In this document: piece after piece, positions 54,492 through 64,000 of the stretch
Numbering within the stretch: the stretch's first letter is position 1
Layout: each line of letters starts with the position of its first letter
NCBI RefSeq assembly: GCF_036323735.1
Contig: NC_086029.1
Span: forward strand, 13,997,816 to 14,061,815
Direction: 5' to 3'
Length of the DNA stretch: 64,000 nucleotides
Source of the DNA: Rattus norvegicus
Lineage: Eukaryota > Chordata > Mammalia > Rodentia > Muridae
The notes under the pieces: generated by a model
What the model saw: only the letters and a program-made list of their open reading frames with translations
Databases searched by the model: none
What the model was told of the DNA's origin: nothing
Program-made: the position numbers and the translations under genes

Positions 54492-56239
54492 TATATGTTT
54501 AGCTGTGGGAAGTACATGAAGAAATGATATAGGCCATGTTTCAAGGTTCCTTTAGTGTTCTTCCTCAGGAACTATTTGTGTCCTTTTGGGTAGCATCATC
54601 TTTCAAATAAAATTTATAAACTGTAATTTAAAAAAAACTTTCAAGACCATTAATTCTAATTCTTCAACTTAACAAACAGACCTAATGTGAGTGGTGATCT
54701 ATCTTTGTAGTTATTATCCTAAATTTTAACATAACAAGTTCAACCCACATATAAATATATATGTATGTATATTTATAAATATAATTTATTATGTGCTAGT
54801 TTATATACTACAATATGTGTGACATATTATATATATATCATATGAGGAGGATGGAACTCATATGTATATAGTAGAAACACACATGTATGGCAGCATATAT
54901 AAATTATATATATATTGGGTACAAAAAGGCACAAAGATGGCATTCTTCCTACCTTCAGGTGTCTTACAGTCTAAGAGGTTGGATGGAACACATCTGGAAT
55001 GTTACGTTAGCGATATATAACCAAGAAGTTATCTACAAATGAAGGTGACTAGGGGCAGTTTGGGGGTCTGTATATGTTTCCTATTACCTTTCATGAGCCA
55101 TCCAGGTTAAGGAGCAAACAAGATGCACAGACATCTCAGGCAGAAGGGGCAGCAGACAGGCGAAAACAAGACAACGAATCTAGCACAGCACATGAGAGAA
55201 ACTGCATGCCTTCTATTGTGGTTATTGAAGTAATGTGGAGGGATAAGGACTGAGGTGAGGCAGTGTCTATATCACATGAGGAGAGTGGGACTCATATTAA
55301 AATTTAGCATTATGTCTGCAAAGGCTACCAGTCATGTTAGATCTGTCTGTTAGGTTGGGGAGGTAGAACTAAAGGTCATATAGATTTTTTGTTTTAATTG
55401 CAGTTCATCTATTTTATTTAAAAGGCAATGCTACCTAATAGGACACACACAGTTCCTATAAAAGAAAAATACTAAGGGAACTTTGAAACATGTCCCTATA
55501 TTACTCCCTTGTGTACCTCCCACAGCTAAACTGCACTGTGGCACTACAGTATTTTGCCAAGAGACTGAAGGAAGCATGGGGAAGTGATATATAAGACACC
55601 AAGTTGATTGAAATTTGGTAATAGGAAAATTAACAAAGGAGCTCAATTCATAGCAGGGAAGCCAACAAGAGGCACCTGCATTTCTAAGGTCCAATGTTCA
55701 GTAATGGCAATGGTCCAAGAAAGGCACGTAGGACCCTAACCATGAAGCAAGGATGATCCCTAAAGCATACCAACAATTAACAATCACATGTGGCCAGCTA
55801 GACCACAGCACTTGTCCTAACCACAGACTTTTTTCTTTTTATCACATGGCTTACTGAAGGAAAGTGTTTTCTTTCTTTCTTCTCTTTTTATCAGGTAGTC
55901 TCTGTGATTAATAGAATAGTGAGCTTAACTTACTTTAGAGAAAGCTAAGGTTAGGTGTGAAGAAAAGCCAGTGCATATCCTCCTAACTAGCTCTAGCTCC
56001 CAGTTCAAATGGGAGGGGCTTAGTAACTCTCCTGATAACCTTGTCTGAATGTTCTGGTCTTAGTTAGCTTTCCTTGCTCGCTGGACTTGGCAAGAGTCTT
56101 GAGAACAGAAGGGAGACATTTTAGGAGCATGGCATTAAATTTTCTCCATTTTTCAATGTTTGCGTATCTCCCCTTGATTGTGGATAGGAACTATAAATAG
56201 AGTGAATAAACTGGATATGACAAAGGCAATGAGCAGCAT
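54492..56239. other. Unassigned sequence with AT-rich tracts and a pair of similar inverted repeats
   Basis: 54740-54920 is AT-rich with alternating runs. CATATGAG/CTCATATG arms occur at 54839-54864, and a similar copy at 55273-55298, both with 10-nt loops. No gene recognised. Confidence 0.5.
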
Positions 56240-56640
56240 CTTCCTTAATGATGTTATTTGCTGGCTTTGAATTAGTCATCTGCTACGTTGTGAGAGGTCC
56301 TGAGAGGTTACTTGGCAAAGAACTATAAACATCCTCCAAGACACAGGAGTGCCCCTGTGGATGACAGCCAAGAAGCAAGCCAAGACTTCAAAAAAAAAAA
56401 AATCCCACAGGGAGCTGAAGTTTGCCAATATCTACATAAGTCTGTAAGAGGACCTCAAGGTCCAGAAAGAAACTTGGTATGACAATTCCCTTGATTACAG
56501 TCTTTTGAGACACTCAGGATAGGACACACAAATTGTGCCTGAGGCTCTGATGACCAAAGCTGTGAGATAGAAGTTGCTGATTTTTAAAGCTGTTGCAGTC
56601 TATGCTAATTTTTATGTGGCAATAGAAAATTAATATCAGC
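56240..56640 (+). mobile_element. MLT1-like MaLR LTR remnant
   Basis: The order 'gtgagaggtcctgagagg', 'gcaaagaactataaac', 'gatgacagccaagaagc', 'gaagtttgccaatatctaca', 'cttgattacagtcttttgagac', 'aaagctgtgagatag', 'ggcaatagaaaattaat' matches the MLT1 type of ancient mammalian LTR from memory. Confidence 0.6.
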
Positions 56641-56807
56641 AGATAAGAAGGAAATGGAGCTAGAAAAGCTTGTGGAAATAAAATTGTCCAGATTTTGTGG
56701 ATTGATTACATGTGAAGAATGAAGAAGTGAGAGGGACCGGGTGAATATAGTCCTTGCTATTCATTTCTTATGTTCTTACCTTGCTTGCTTAATTGGAATG
56801 CTTATGT

Positions 56808-56810
<3 letters not shown>

Positions 56811-56866
<56 letters not shown>
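56811..56866. repeat. (GT)n microsatellite
   Basis: A long uninterrupted GT array. Confidence 0.97.
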
Positions 56867-56869
<3 letters not shown>

Positions 56870-57498
56870 TTTGTTTGGCAAATCATACTTAGCTGTTTCT
56901 AAAGCAAGTCTGAAATTTCTTAGACTGATCTATGTAAATAAGCTTGCTAGGTATCTCTCCACGTTCCTTGGCTTTGTTGTGGTACTTCTGAATCACGTTT
57001 TATATTGCCTACCATATTCTCAGACTAGAACATGGGCAGTGGCATCCCCCCCAAAAAAAAACCTGATGCTTCCTTTCTCAGCAGTGTGATCACTGCCTTT
57101 AGCTTATCAGCTAGGTATGGCATTTGGAAATCCTGCCTTCTTCTGTAATGTAATTTTTAACTGGTCTGATTGCATGCAGAGCTGCTGTAGGTATCCACAA
57201 CTCCCATGAGTTCATGTGCCCATCAGCCTTGTCATATTCAGAAAACAATTTCTTGGCACTTCTCCCCATCCCTCATTTCTAACATCCTTTCCAACCCCTC
57301 TTTGATGGTGTTCCATGAGACTCATGGGAGAGAATTGATATAGATTTTCTGTTTATGGCTGAGTGAGAAATATAATATTAAATGCTTTTGAAAAGGCATG
57401 TAGAAATACTGCAAAATAGTGAAGAAATACATGTCTGCGGAGAGAATTAAAACTTAGCTGTTCTATGTAGGTGTTACAGTTAAGCATGGTTCACTATA
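56867..57498. other. Unassigned sequence
   Basis: Nothing recognised. Confidence 0.5.
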
Positions 57499-57721
57499 CT
57501 AGGGATTCTCAACTTGTAGATCATGACTCCTTTGGGTATCCAATGACCCTTTTACAGGGATTGCCTAAGACCATTAGAAAACTCAGATATTTGCACTATA
57601 ATTCATAACAACAGCAAAATTACAGTTATAAAGTAGCAATTAAAATAATTTTATGACTTGGGGCCAACACATGTGGAACTGTATAAAAGGGCAATAGCAT
57701 TAGGGACTGTGAGAAGCACTG
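57499..57721. mobile_element. URR1-type hAT-Charlie non-autonomous DNA transposon
   Basis: Both ends resemble the inverted termini CAGTGGTTCTCAACC: left 'ctagggattctcaac', right 'ctgtgagaagcactg'. The inside has 'catgactcctttgggt', 'aaaattacagttataaagtagcaa' and 'aaataattttatgac', as in the rodent URR1 family. Diverged; the flanking 8-bp duplication is not clear. Confidence 0.65.
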
Positions 57722-57987
57722 CTAAGTACTTCAGGCCTTGGATGGTGCATATGTGATCTAAGTGCACAACAGTTGAAGATACTGCTGAAAGGGATCTGCT
57801 CTGCTAGGGGTAGGCTACATGACTGAAGGATACCCAGACTGAAAAGGATCAGAGACATCCAGATTTCTTGCTTGCCATTAAAATTGTCAAAATATTCACT
57901 CTTCCAATTTTAATCTAAGAAATATTCCTACCTCCAGGTAAAGTTCTGTTTTTTAATTATTTATTACAATGTAGCTGATAATTTAAT

Positions 57988-58130
57988 TAATTAATTGAGA
58001 CAAAGCTCTGGATGTCCTGAGACTCATAATGTAGACTAGGTTGCCTTTCAACTTACAGAGATTCCCCTATGAGTTCTTCTTCCAAAGAGCTGAGTTTAAA
58101 GGTATGCAGGACTATGTCCAGCCACTTTTT
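57988..58130 (-). mobile_element. B1 SINE, diverged
   Basis: Complement order 'attgagacaaagctctgg', 'ctcataatgtagactaggttgcc', 'acttacagagattcccc', 'gctgagtttaaaggtatgcag' as in minus-strand B1. Confidence 0.65.
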
Positions 58131-58295
58131 CTTAAAAATAGAGCTGTTTGGTCTTAAATGTTATGAAGATACATTACAGAATATATCATGAAAAGAATTT
58201 AGCACTGAAGTTACAGCAGGTTATAAATGATATAAAAGACAAGAGCAAGAATCCAGAAGTTCTACCAGTACTGGGCTTTCGAATCAAATAATTAT

Positions 58296-58419
58296 TATTC
58301 TTTTTCTCCCTCTCTCCTCTCTTTCTCTCTTCTCTCTCCCTCTCCCCCTTTCTCACCCTCCTCATTCTCTCTCTCTTTCTCTGCTTGTCTCTGTTTCTCT
58401 TTGTTTCTCTCTCTATCTG

Positions 58420-58468
<49 letters not shown>

Positions 58469-58506
58469 GTGTGTGTGTGTGTGTGTGTGTGTATGCATGT
58501 GTGTGT
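58296..58506. repeat. Pyrimidine-rich (CT)n tract followed by (GT)n
   Basis: An irregular CT-rich stretch, a pure (CT)n at 58424-58463, then GT repeats to 58506. Confidence 0.95.
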
Positions 58507-58640
58507 AAAGGGTCTGCTTAGTAAAGTGCCATGCAGCACATGAAGAGATCGGAGGACAGCTCGTGGGGGTTGGTTCTCTTCTTCCATTGTACGGTTCCTG
58601 TGAAAGGAACTCAGGATTGGTGGTGGGAGTTTTTTCTCAT
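58507..58640 (-). mobile_element. B4-type SINE fragment
   Basis: 'gatcggaggacagctcgtgg' and 'gttggttctcttcttccatt' followed by 'gaactcaggattggtgg' match the distal part of minus-strand B4; the adjacent GT array fits its tail. Confidence 0.55.
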
Positions 58641-59532
58641 TGTGCCTTCTTGTCAACCTCTTTCCCATGTGTGTGATTCTGTTCAGTATAAGATTTTTAA
58701 ATGCCTTTCCAGAATATTCCACCTAGCATTCTTTTGCTCTTCATATCCTCGAGTTTTGACAAGCAAAATGTTCTCCAGATATTTTCAAATGTACTCCAGG
58801 GAACAGATTATTTCTTTCATGGAACATTTGAACTGCTGTATTAAAAATAGAGCATATGTTGTGAGCCAAACTGTTTTAAAGGAATTAGTACTAGAAAGTC
58901 ATTTGGTTATTAGTGGTATTAAGAAAACTGCTCTATATAGAGAGAAACATAAGATTGTATACAATGATGGGCTAACTGCACGCAAACCCGAATCCACCTA
59001 ATCTGTCAATATAATCTGGCATAGTTACCAGGGTTTAGATGAGATTTGATCTCAGCACAACTCTTCAATTGTTGGAAGTTGTTTGCCCTTATGGTGTTAT
59101 TGGTAAGTGGGTCTCTAAGTAGAGTCTAGGTTGTTTTCAGCAATCAGTACTGTTCCCTAGGGGCAAGGCCCTGTTCCCATGGGACAGGATTACTTCCTTT
59201 CCCCATGGGATTGGAATGAGTCAGTGTGTGTTGTTATGAAGGGAGATTCTCTGGGTCTTGTGCCTTACACTCATGGCAGATTTTCTTTTCTACAATGTGA
59301 CTTTTTACCAAGCAGATGCTTGCAGCATTATGAACTTGGACTCCTAGCCTCCTGAACAGGAGACAAAACAAAATTCATTGTTTTAAATAATCCCCCCCTG
59401 TCTGCAAGTATTCTTGAACACAGAAATGGATTACAAATGACAGATACAGAATTTATGTGGGTTAGTAAATTTATAATATTGTTATAGAGAGATTGTCCTG
59501 GATAACCTGTCAGGGTGTAAAACAACCACAGG
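58641..59532. other. Unassigned sequence
   Basis: The 156-codon plus-strand frame ending at 59001 starts inside a SINE and shows no recognisable domain, so it was not called. Confidence 0.5.
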
Positions 59533-62500
59533 TTTTTTTTTTTAATTAACTTGAGTAATTCTTATTTACATTTCGAATGTTATTCCCTTTCCCCCGGTTC
59601 CCAGGCCAACATCCCCCAACGCTCCCCCTCCCCTTCTTTATGGGTGTTCCCCTACCCATCCTCCCCCCATTACCACCCTCCCCCGACAGTCACATTCACT
59701 GGGGGTTCAGTCTTAGCAGGACCAAGGGCTTCCCCTTCCACTGGTGCTCTTACTAGGCTATTCATTGCTACCTATGAGGTCAGAGTCCAGGGTTAGTCCA
59801 TGCATAGCCTTTGGGTAGTGGCTTAGTCCCTGGAAGCTCTGGTTGCTTGCCATTGTTGTTCATATGGGGGTATCAAGCCCCTTCAAGCTCTTCCAGTCCT
59901 TTCCCTTATTCATTCAATGGGGGTCCTGTTCTCAGTTCAGTGGTTTGCTGCTGGCATTCACCTCTGTATTTGCTGTATTCTGGCTGTGTTTCTCAGGAGA
60001 CATCTAGGCTCCTGTCAGCCTGCACTTCTTTGCTTCATCCATCTTGTCTAACTGGGTGGCTGTATATGTATCAGTCACATGTGGGGCAGGCTCTGAATGG
60101 GTGTTCCTTCTGCCTCTGTTTTAATCTTTGCCTCTCTATTCCCTGCCAAGGGTATTCTTGTTCCCCTTTTAAAGAAGGAGTGAAGCTTTCACATTTTGAT
60201 CATCCGTCTTGAGTTTCATGTGTTCTGTACATCTAGGGTAATTCAAGCATTTGGGCTAATAGCCACTTATCAATGAGTGCATACCATGTGTGTTTTTCTG
60301 TGATTGGGTTAACTCACTCAGGATGATATTTTCCAGTTCCAAACATTTGGCTATGAATTTCATAAAGTCATTGTTTTTGATAGCTGAGTAATATTCCATT
60401 GTGTAGATGTACCACATTTTCTGTATCCATTCCTCTGTTGAAGGGCATCTGGGTTCTTTCCACTTTCTGGCTATTATAAATAAGGCTGCTATGAACATAG
60501 GGGAGTACGTGTCTTTTTTATATGTTGGGGCATCTTTTGGGTATATGACAAAGAGAGGTATAGCTGGATCCTCCAATTTTCTGAGGAACCTCCAGACTGA
60601 TTTCCAGAATTGTCGTAGCAGTCTGCAATCCCACCAACAATGGAGGAGTGTTCCTCTTTCTGCACATCCTCCCCAGCATTTGCTATCACCTGAGTTTTTG
60701 ATCTTAGCCATTCTCACTGGTGTGAGGTAAAATCTCAGGGTTGTTTTGATTTGCATTTCCCTTATGACTAAAGATGTTGAACATTTCTTTAGGTGTTTCT
60801 CAGCTATTCGACATTCCTCAGCTGTGAATTCTTTGTTTAGTTCTGAACCCCATTTTTAAATAGGGTTATTTGTCTCCCTGCAGTCTAACTTCGTGAGTTC
60901 TTTGTATATTTTGGATATAAGCCCTATATCTGTTGTAGGATTGGTAAAGATCTTTTCCCAATCTGTTGGTTGCCATTTTGTCCTAACCACAATGTCCTTT
61001 GCCTTACAGAAGCTTTGCAGTTTTATGAGATCTCATTTATCAATTCTTGATCTTAGAGCATAAGCCATTGGTGTTTTGTTAAGGAAATTTTTTCCAGTGC
61101 CCATGTGTTCGAGATGTTGCCCCAGTTTTTCTTCTATTAGTTTGAGTGTATCTGGTTTGATGTGGAGGTCCTTGATCCACTTGGACTTAAGCTTTCTACA
61201 GGGTGATAAGCATGGATCGATTTGCATTCTTCTACATGTTGACCTCCAGTTGAACCAGCACCATTTGGTGAAAATATTATCTTTTTTCCATTGAATGGTT
61301 TTGACACCTTTGTCAAAAATCAAGTGCCCATAGGTGTGTGGGTTCATTTCTAGGTCTTCAATTCTATTCCATTGGTCTATCTGTCTGTCTCTGTACCAAT
61401 ACCGTGCAGTTTTTATCACTATTGCTCTGTAACACTGCTTGAGTTCAGGGATAGTGATTCCCCCTGATGTCCTTTTATTGTTGAGCATAGTTTTAGCTTT
61501 CCAGGGTTTTTGTTATTCCAGATGAATTTGCAAATTGTTCTGTCTAACTCTTTGAAGAATTGGATTGGTACTTTGATGGGGATTGCATTGAATCTGTAGA
61601 TTTCTTTTGGTAGAATGGCCATTTTTACTATATTAATCCTGCCATCCATGAGCAGGGGAGATCTTTCCATCTTCTGAGGTCTTCTTCAATTTCTTTCTTC
61701 AGAGTCTTGAAGTTCTTATTGTACACATCTTTTACTTGCTTGGTTAAAGTCACACCAAGGTACTTTATATTATTTGGGTCTGTTATGAAGGGTGTCATTT
61801 CCCTAATTTCTTTCTCGGCTTGTTTCTCTTTTGTGTAGAGGAAGGCTACTGATTTATTTGAGTTAATTTTATACCCAGCCACTTTGCTGAAGTTATCTAT
61901 CAGCTTTAGTAGTTCTCTCGTGGAACTTTTGGGATCACTTAAATATACTATCATATCACCTGCAAATAGTGATATTTTGACTTCTTCTTTTCCAGTCAGT
62001 ATCCCCTTGATCTCCTTTTGTTGTCTGATTGCTCTGGCTAGAACTTCAAGAACTATATTGAATAAGTAGGGAGAGAGTGGGCAGCCTTGTCTAGTCCCTG
62101 ATTTTAGTGGGATTGCTTCAAGTTTCTCTCCATTTAATTTAATGTTAGCAACTGGTTTCCTGTATATGGCTTTTACTGTGTTTAGGTATGGGCCTTGAAT
62201 TCCAATTCTTTCCAGGACTTTTATCATGAAGGGGTGTTGAATTTTGTCAAATGCTTTCTCAGCATCTAATGCAATGATCATGTGGTTTTGTTCTTTCAGT
62301 TTGTTTATATAAAGGAGCACGTTGATGGTTTTCGGCATAGTAGACCATCCCTGCATGCATGGGATGAAGCCTACTTGATCATGGTGGATGATTGTTTTGA
62401 TGTGCTCTTGGATTCGGTTTGCCAGAATTTTAATGAGTATTTTTGCATCGATATTCATAAGGGAAATTGTTCTGAAGTTCTCTTTTTTTTGTTGGGTCTT

Positions 62501-64000
62501 TGTGTGGTTTAGGTATAAGAGTAATTGTGGCTTCATAGAAGGAATCCGGTAGTGCTCCATCTGTTTCAATTTTGTGGAATAGTTTGGATAGTATTGGTAT
62601 GAGGTCTTCTCTGAAGGTCTGATAGAATTCTGCACTAAACCCGTCTGGACCTGGGCTCTTTTTGGTTGGGAGACCTTTAATGCATACTTCTATTTCCTTA
62701 GGAGTTATGGGGTTGTTTAAATGGTTTATCTGTTCCTGATTTAACTTTGGTACCTGGTATCTATCTGTCTAGGAATTTGTCCATTTCCTGCAGATGTTAA
62801 AGTTTCGTTGAATATTGGCTTTATTAGAAGGATTTGATGATTTTTTGAATTTCCTCTGATTCTGTAGTTATGTCTTCCGTTTAATTTCTGATTTTGTTAA
62901 TTTGGACACACTCTCTGTGTCCTCTCCTTAGTCTGGCTAAGGGTTGATCTTTCTTGTTGATTTTCTCAAAGAACCAACTTTTGGTTCTGTTGATTCTTTT
63001 TATGGTCCTTTTTGTTTCTACTTGGTTGCTTTTAGCTTTGACATTGATTATTTCCTGCTTTCTACTCCTTCTGGGTGTATTTGCTTCTTTTTGTTCTAGG
63101 ACTTTTAGGTGTGCTGTCAAGCTGGTGACATATGCTCTCTCCTGTTTCTTTCTGCAGGCACTCAGAGTTATGAGTTTTCCTCTTAGCACACTATCATTGT
63201 TTCCCATAAATTTGGGTATGTTGTACCTTCATTTTCATTAAATTCTAAGAAGTCTTTAATTTCTTTCTTTATTTCTTCCTTGACCAGGTTATCATTGAGT
63301 AGAGCATTGTTCAACTTCCATGTATATGTGGGCGTTCTTCCCTTATTGTTATTGAAGACCAGCTTTAGACCGTGGTGGTCTTATAGGTCGCATGGGATTA
63401 TTTCTATCTTACTGTATCTGTTGAGGCCTGTTTTATGACCAATTAGATGGTCAATTTTGGAGAAAGTACCATGAGGTGGTGAGAAGAAAGTATATCCTTT
63501 TGCTTTAGGATAGAATGTTCTATAAATATCTGTTAAGTCTATTTGGTTCATGACTTCTCTTAGTCTGTCTACGTCTCTGTTTAATTTCTGTTTCCATGAT
63601 CTGTCCATTGATGAGAGTGGGGTGTTGAAATCACCTACCATTATTGTGTGAGGTGCAATGTGTGTTTTGAGCTTTAGTAAGGTATCTTTTATATATGTAT
63701 GTGCCTTTGTATTTGGAGCATAGATATTTAGGATTGAGAGTTCAAGTTGGTGGATTTTTCCTTTGATGAGTATGAAGTGTCCTTCCTTATCTTTTTTGAT
63801 GACTTTTAGTTGAAAATTGATTTTATTCGCTATTAGAATGGCTACTCCACCTTGCTTCTTCAGACCTTCTTCTTGGAAATTTGTTATCCAGCCTTTCATT
63901 CTGAGGTAGTGTCTGTCTTTGTCTCTGAGGTGTGTTTCCTGTAGGCAGCAGAATGCAGGGTTCTCATTGTGTATCCAGTTTGTTAATCTATGTCTTTTTA
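59533..64000 (-). mobile_element. L1 H: old L1, continues beyond the window
   Basis: Poly(T) at 59533-59543 marks the 3' end. The 3' UTR runs to 60255 and ORF2 from 60256 to the window edge, where the sequence is still in the N-terminal endonuclease domain. It carries many frameshifts and the older 'ttatttac' 3'-terminal variant. The 5' half (ORF1, promoter) is outside. Confidence 0.95.
60256..64000 (-). pseudogene. ORF2: L1 H ORF2, heavily disrupted (partial)
   Basis: Open pieces in C-to-N order: 60256-60756 (C-terminal; Cys-rich cluster altered to CWGGCAERG), 61033-61488, 61419-61670, 61628-62635 (reverse transcriptase; the catalytic motif reads FAGD instead of FADD), 62881-63207 and 63381-63899 (endonuclease, GDFNTPLSSMD). 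Frameshifts or stops separate them. The mutated FADD and the frame breaks both exclude activity. The start codon lies beyond base 64000. Confidence 0.93.

Noticed and set aside
58186..58722. Arg/Glu- and His/Thr-rich 178-codon frame
   Set aside because: It is the translation of (CT)n and (GT)n microsatellites.
58531..59001. 156-codon plus-strand frame
   Set aside because: Begins inside a B4 SINE fragment and shows no domain; consistent with chance.

Overview
This is mammalian, rodent genomic DNA, most likely from the genus Rattus. The case for rat is the modern L1 (LINE-1) elements, whose 5' regulatory region is built of ~606-bp G+C-rich units (mouse L1 monomers are ~200 bp), together with rodent SINEs (B1, B2, B3, B4), MaLR LTRs and many long (CA)n, (CT)n and (AT)n arrays. 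I found no convincing host exon, tRNA, rRNA or CRISPR array. All long reading frames that make sense belong to L1 retrotransposons or their decayed copies. L1 sequence covers roughly 45% of the window.

Layout. 1-4.6 kb: the end of an old Lx-type L1, a possible LTR remnant, a degraded B1 and a minus-strand MaLR LTR. 4.6-13.4 kb: a nested cluster in which a minus-strand B2 SINE had a 5'-truncated L1 (A, + strand) inserted into its tail and a near full-length L1 (B, - strand) inserted at its other edge. A and B lie tail to tail as a ~1.6-kb inverted repeat with a ~200-bp spacer. 13.4-27.3 kb: AT-rich unique sequence with two 5'-truncated minus-strand L1 copies (C at 17.1 kb, D at 20.2 kb), SINEs, a 63-bp minisatellite and microsatellites. 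27.35-36.23 kb: the youngest element (E, + strand), a complete L1 with perfect 15-bp target-site duplications, five tandem 606-bp promoter units, an open ORF1 and an ORF2 interrupted by one frameshift near its end. 36.2-44.6 kb: unique DNA rich in microsatellites. 44.6-49.4 kb: L1 G (- strand), whose central ORF2 is replaced by a ~1.24-kb polyadenylated retrocopy. 49.4-59.5 kb: SINEs, an Lx 3' end, an MLT1-like LTR, a URR1-type DNA transposon and a strong 19-bp hairpin at 53.43 kb. 59.5 kb to the end: L1 H (- strand), which runs off the window.

How the pieces relate. L1 ORF1 encodes the RNA-binding chaperone and ORF2 the endonuclease/reverse transcriptase; this machinery also inserts the B-type SINEs and processed pseudogenes. 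The target-site duplications and nesting allow a relative chronology: Lx, MaLR, MLT1 and URR1 are oldest; L1 C, D and H and the B SINEs are older; L1 A, B and G are younger; L1 E is youngest. The most interesting signals are the retrocopy-for-ORF2 replacement in L1 G, the regular splice-donor array in the L1 E monomers, the lesion and variants shared by inverted neighbours A and B, and the unexplained 53.4-kb hairpin.
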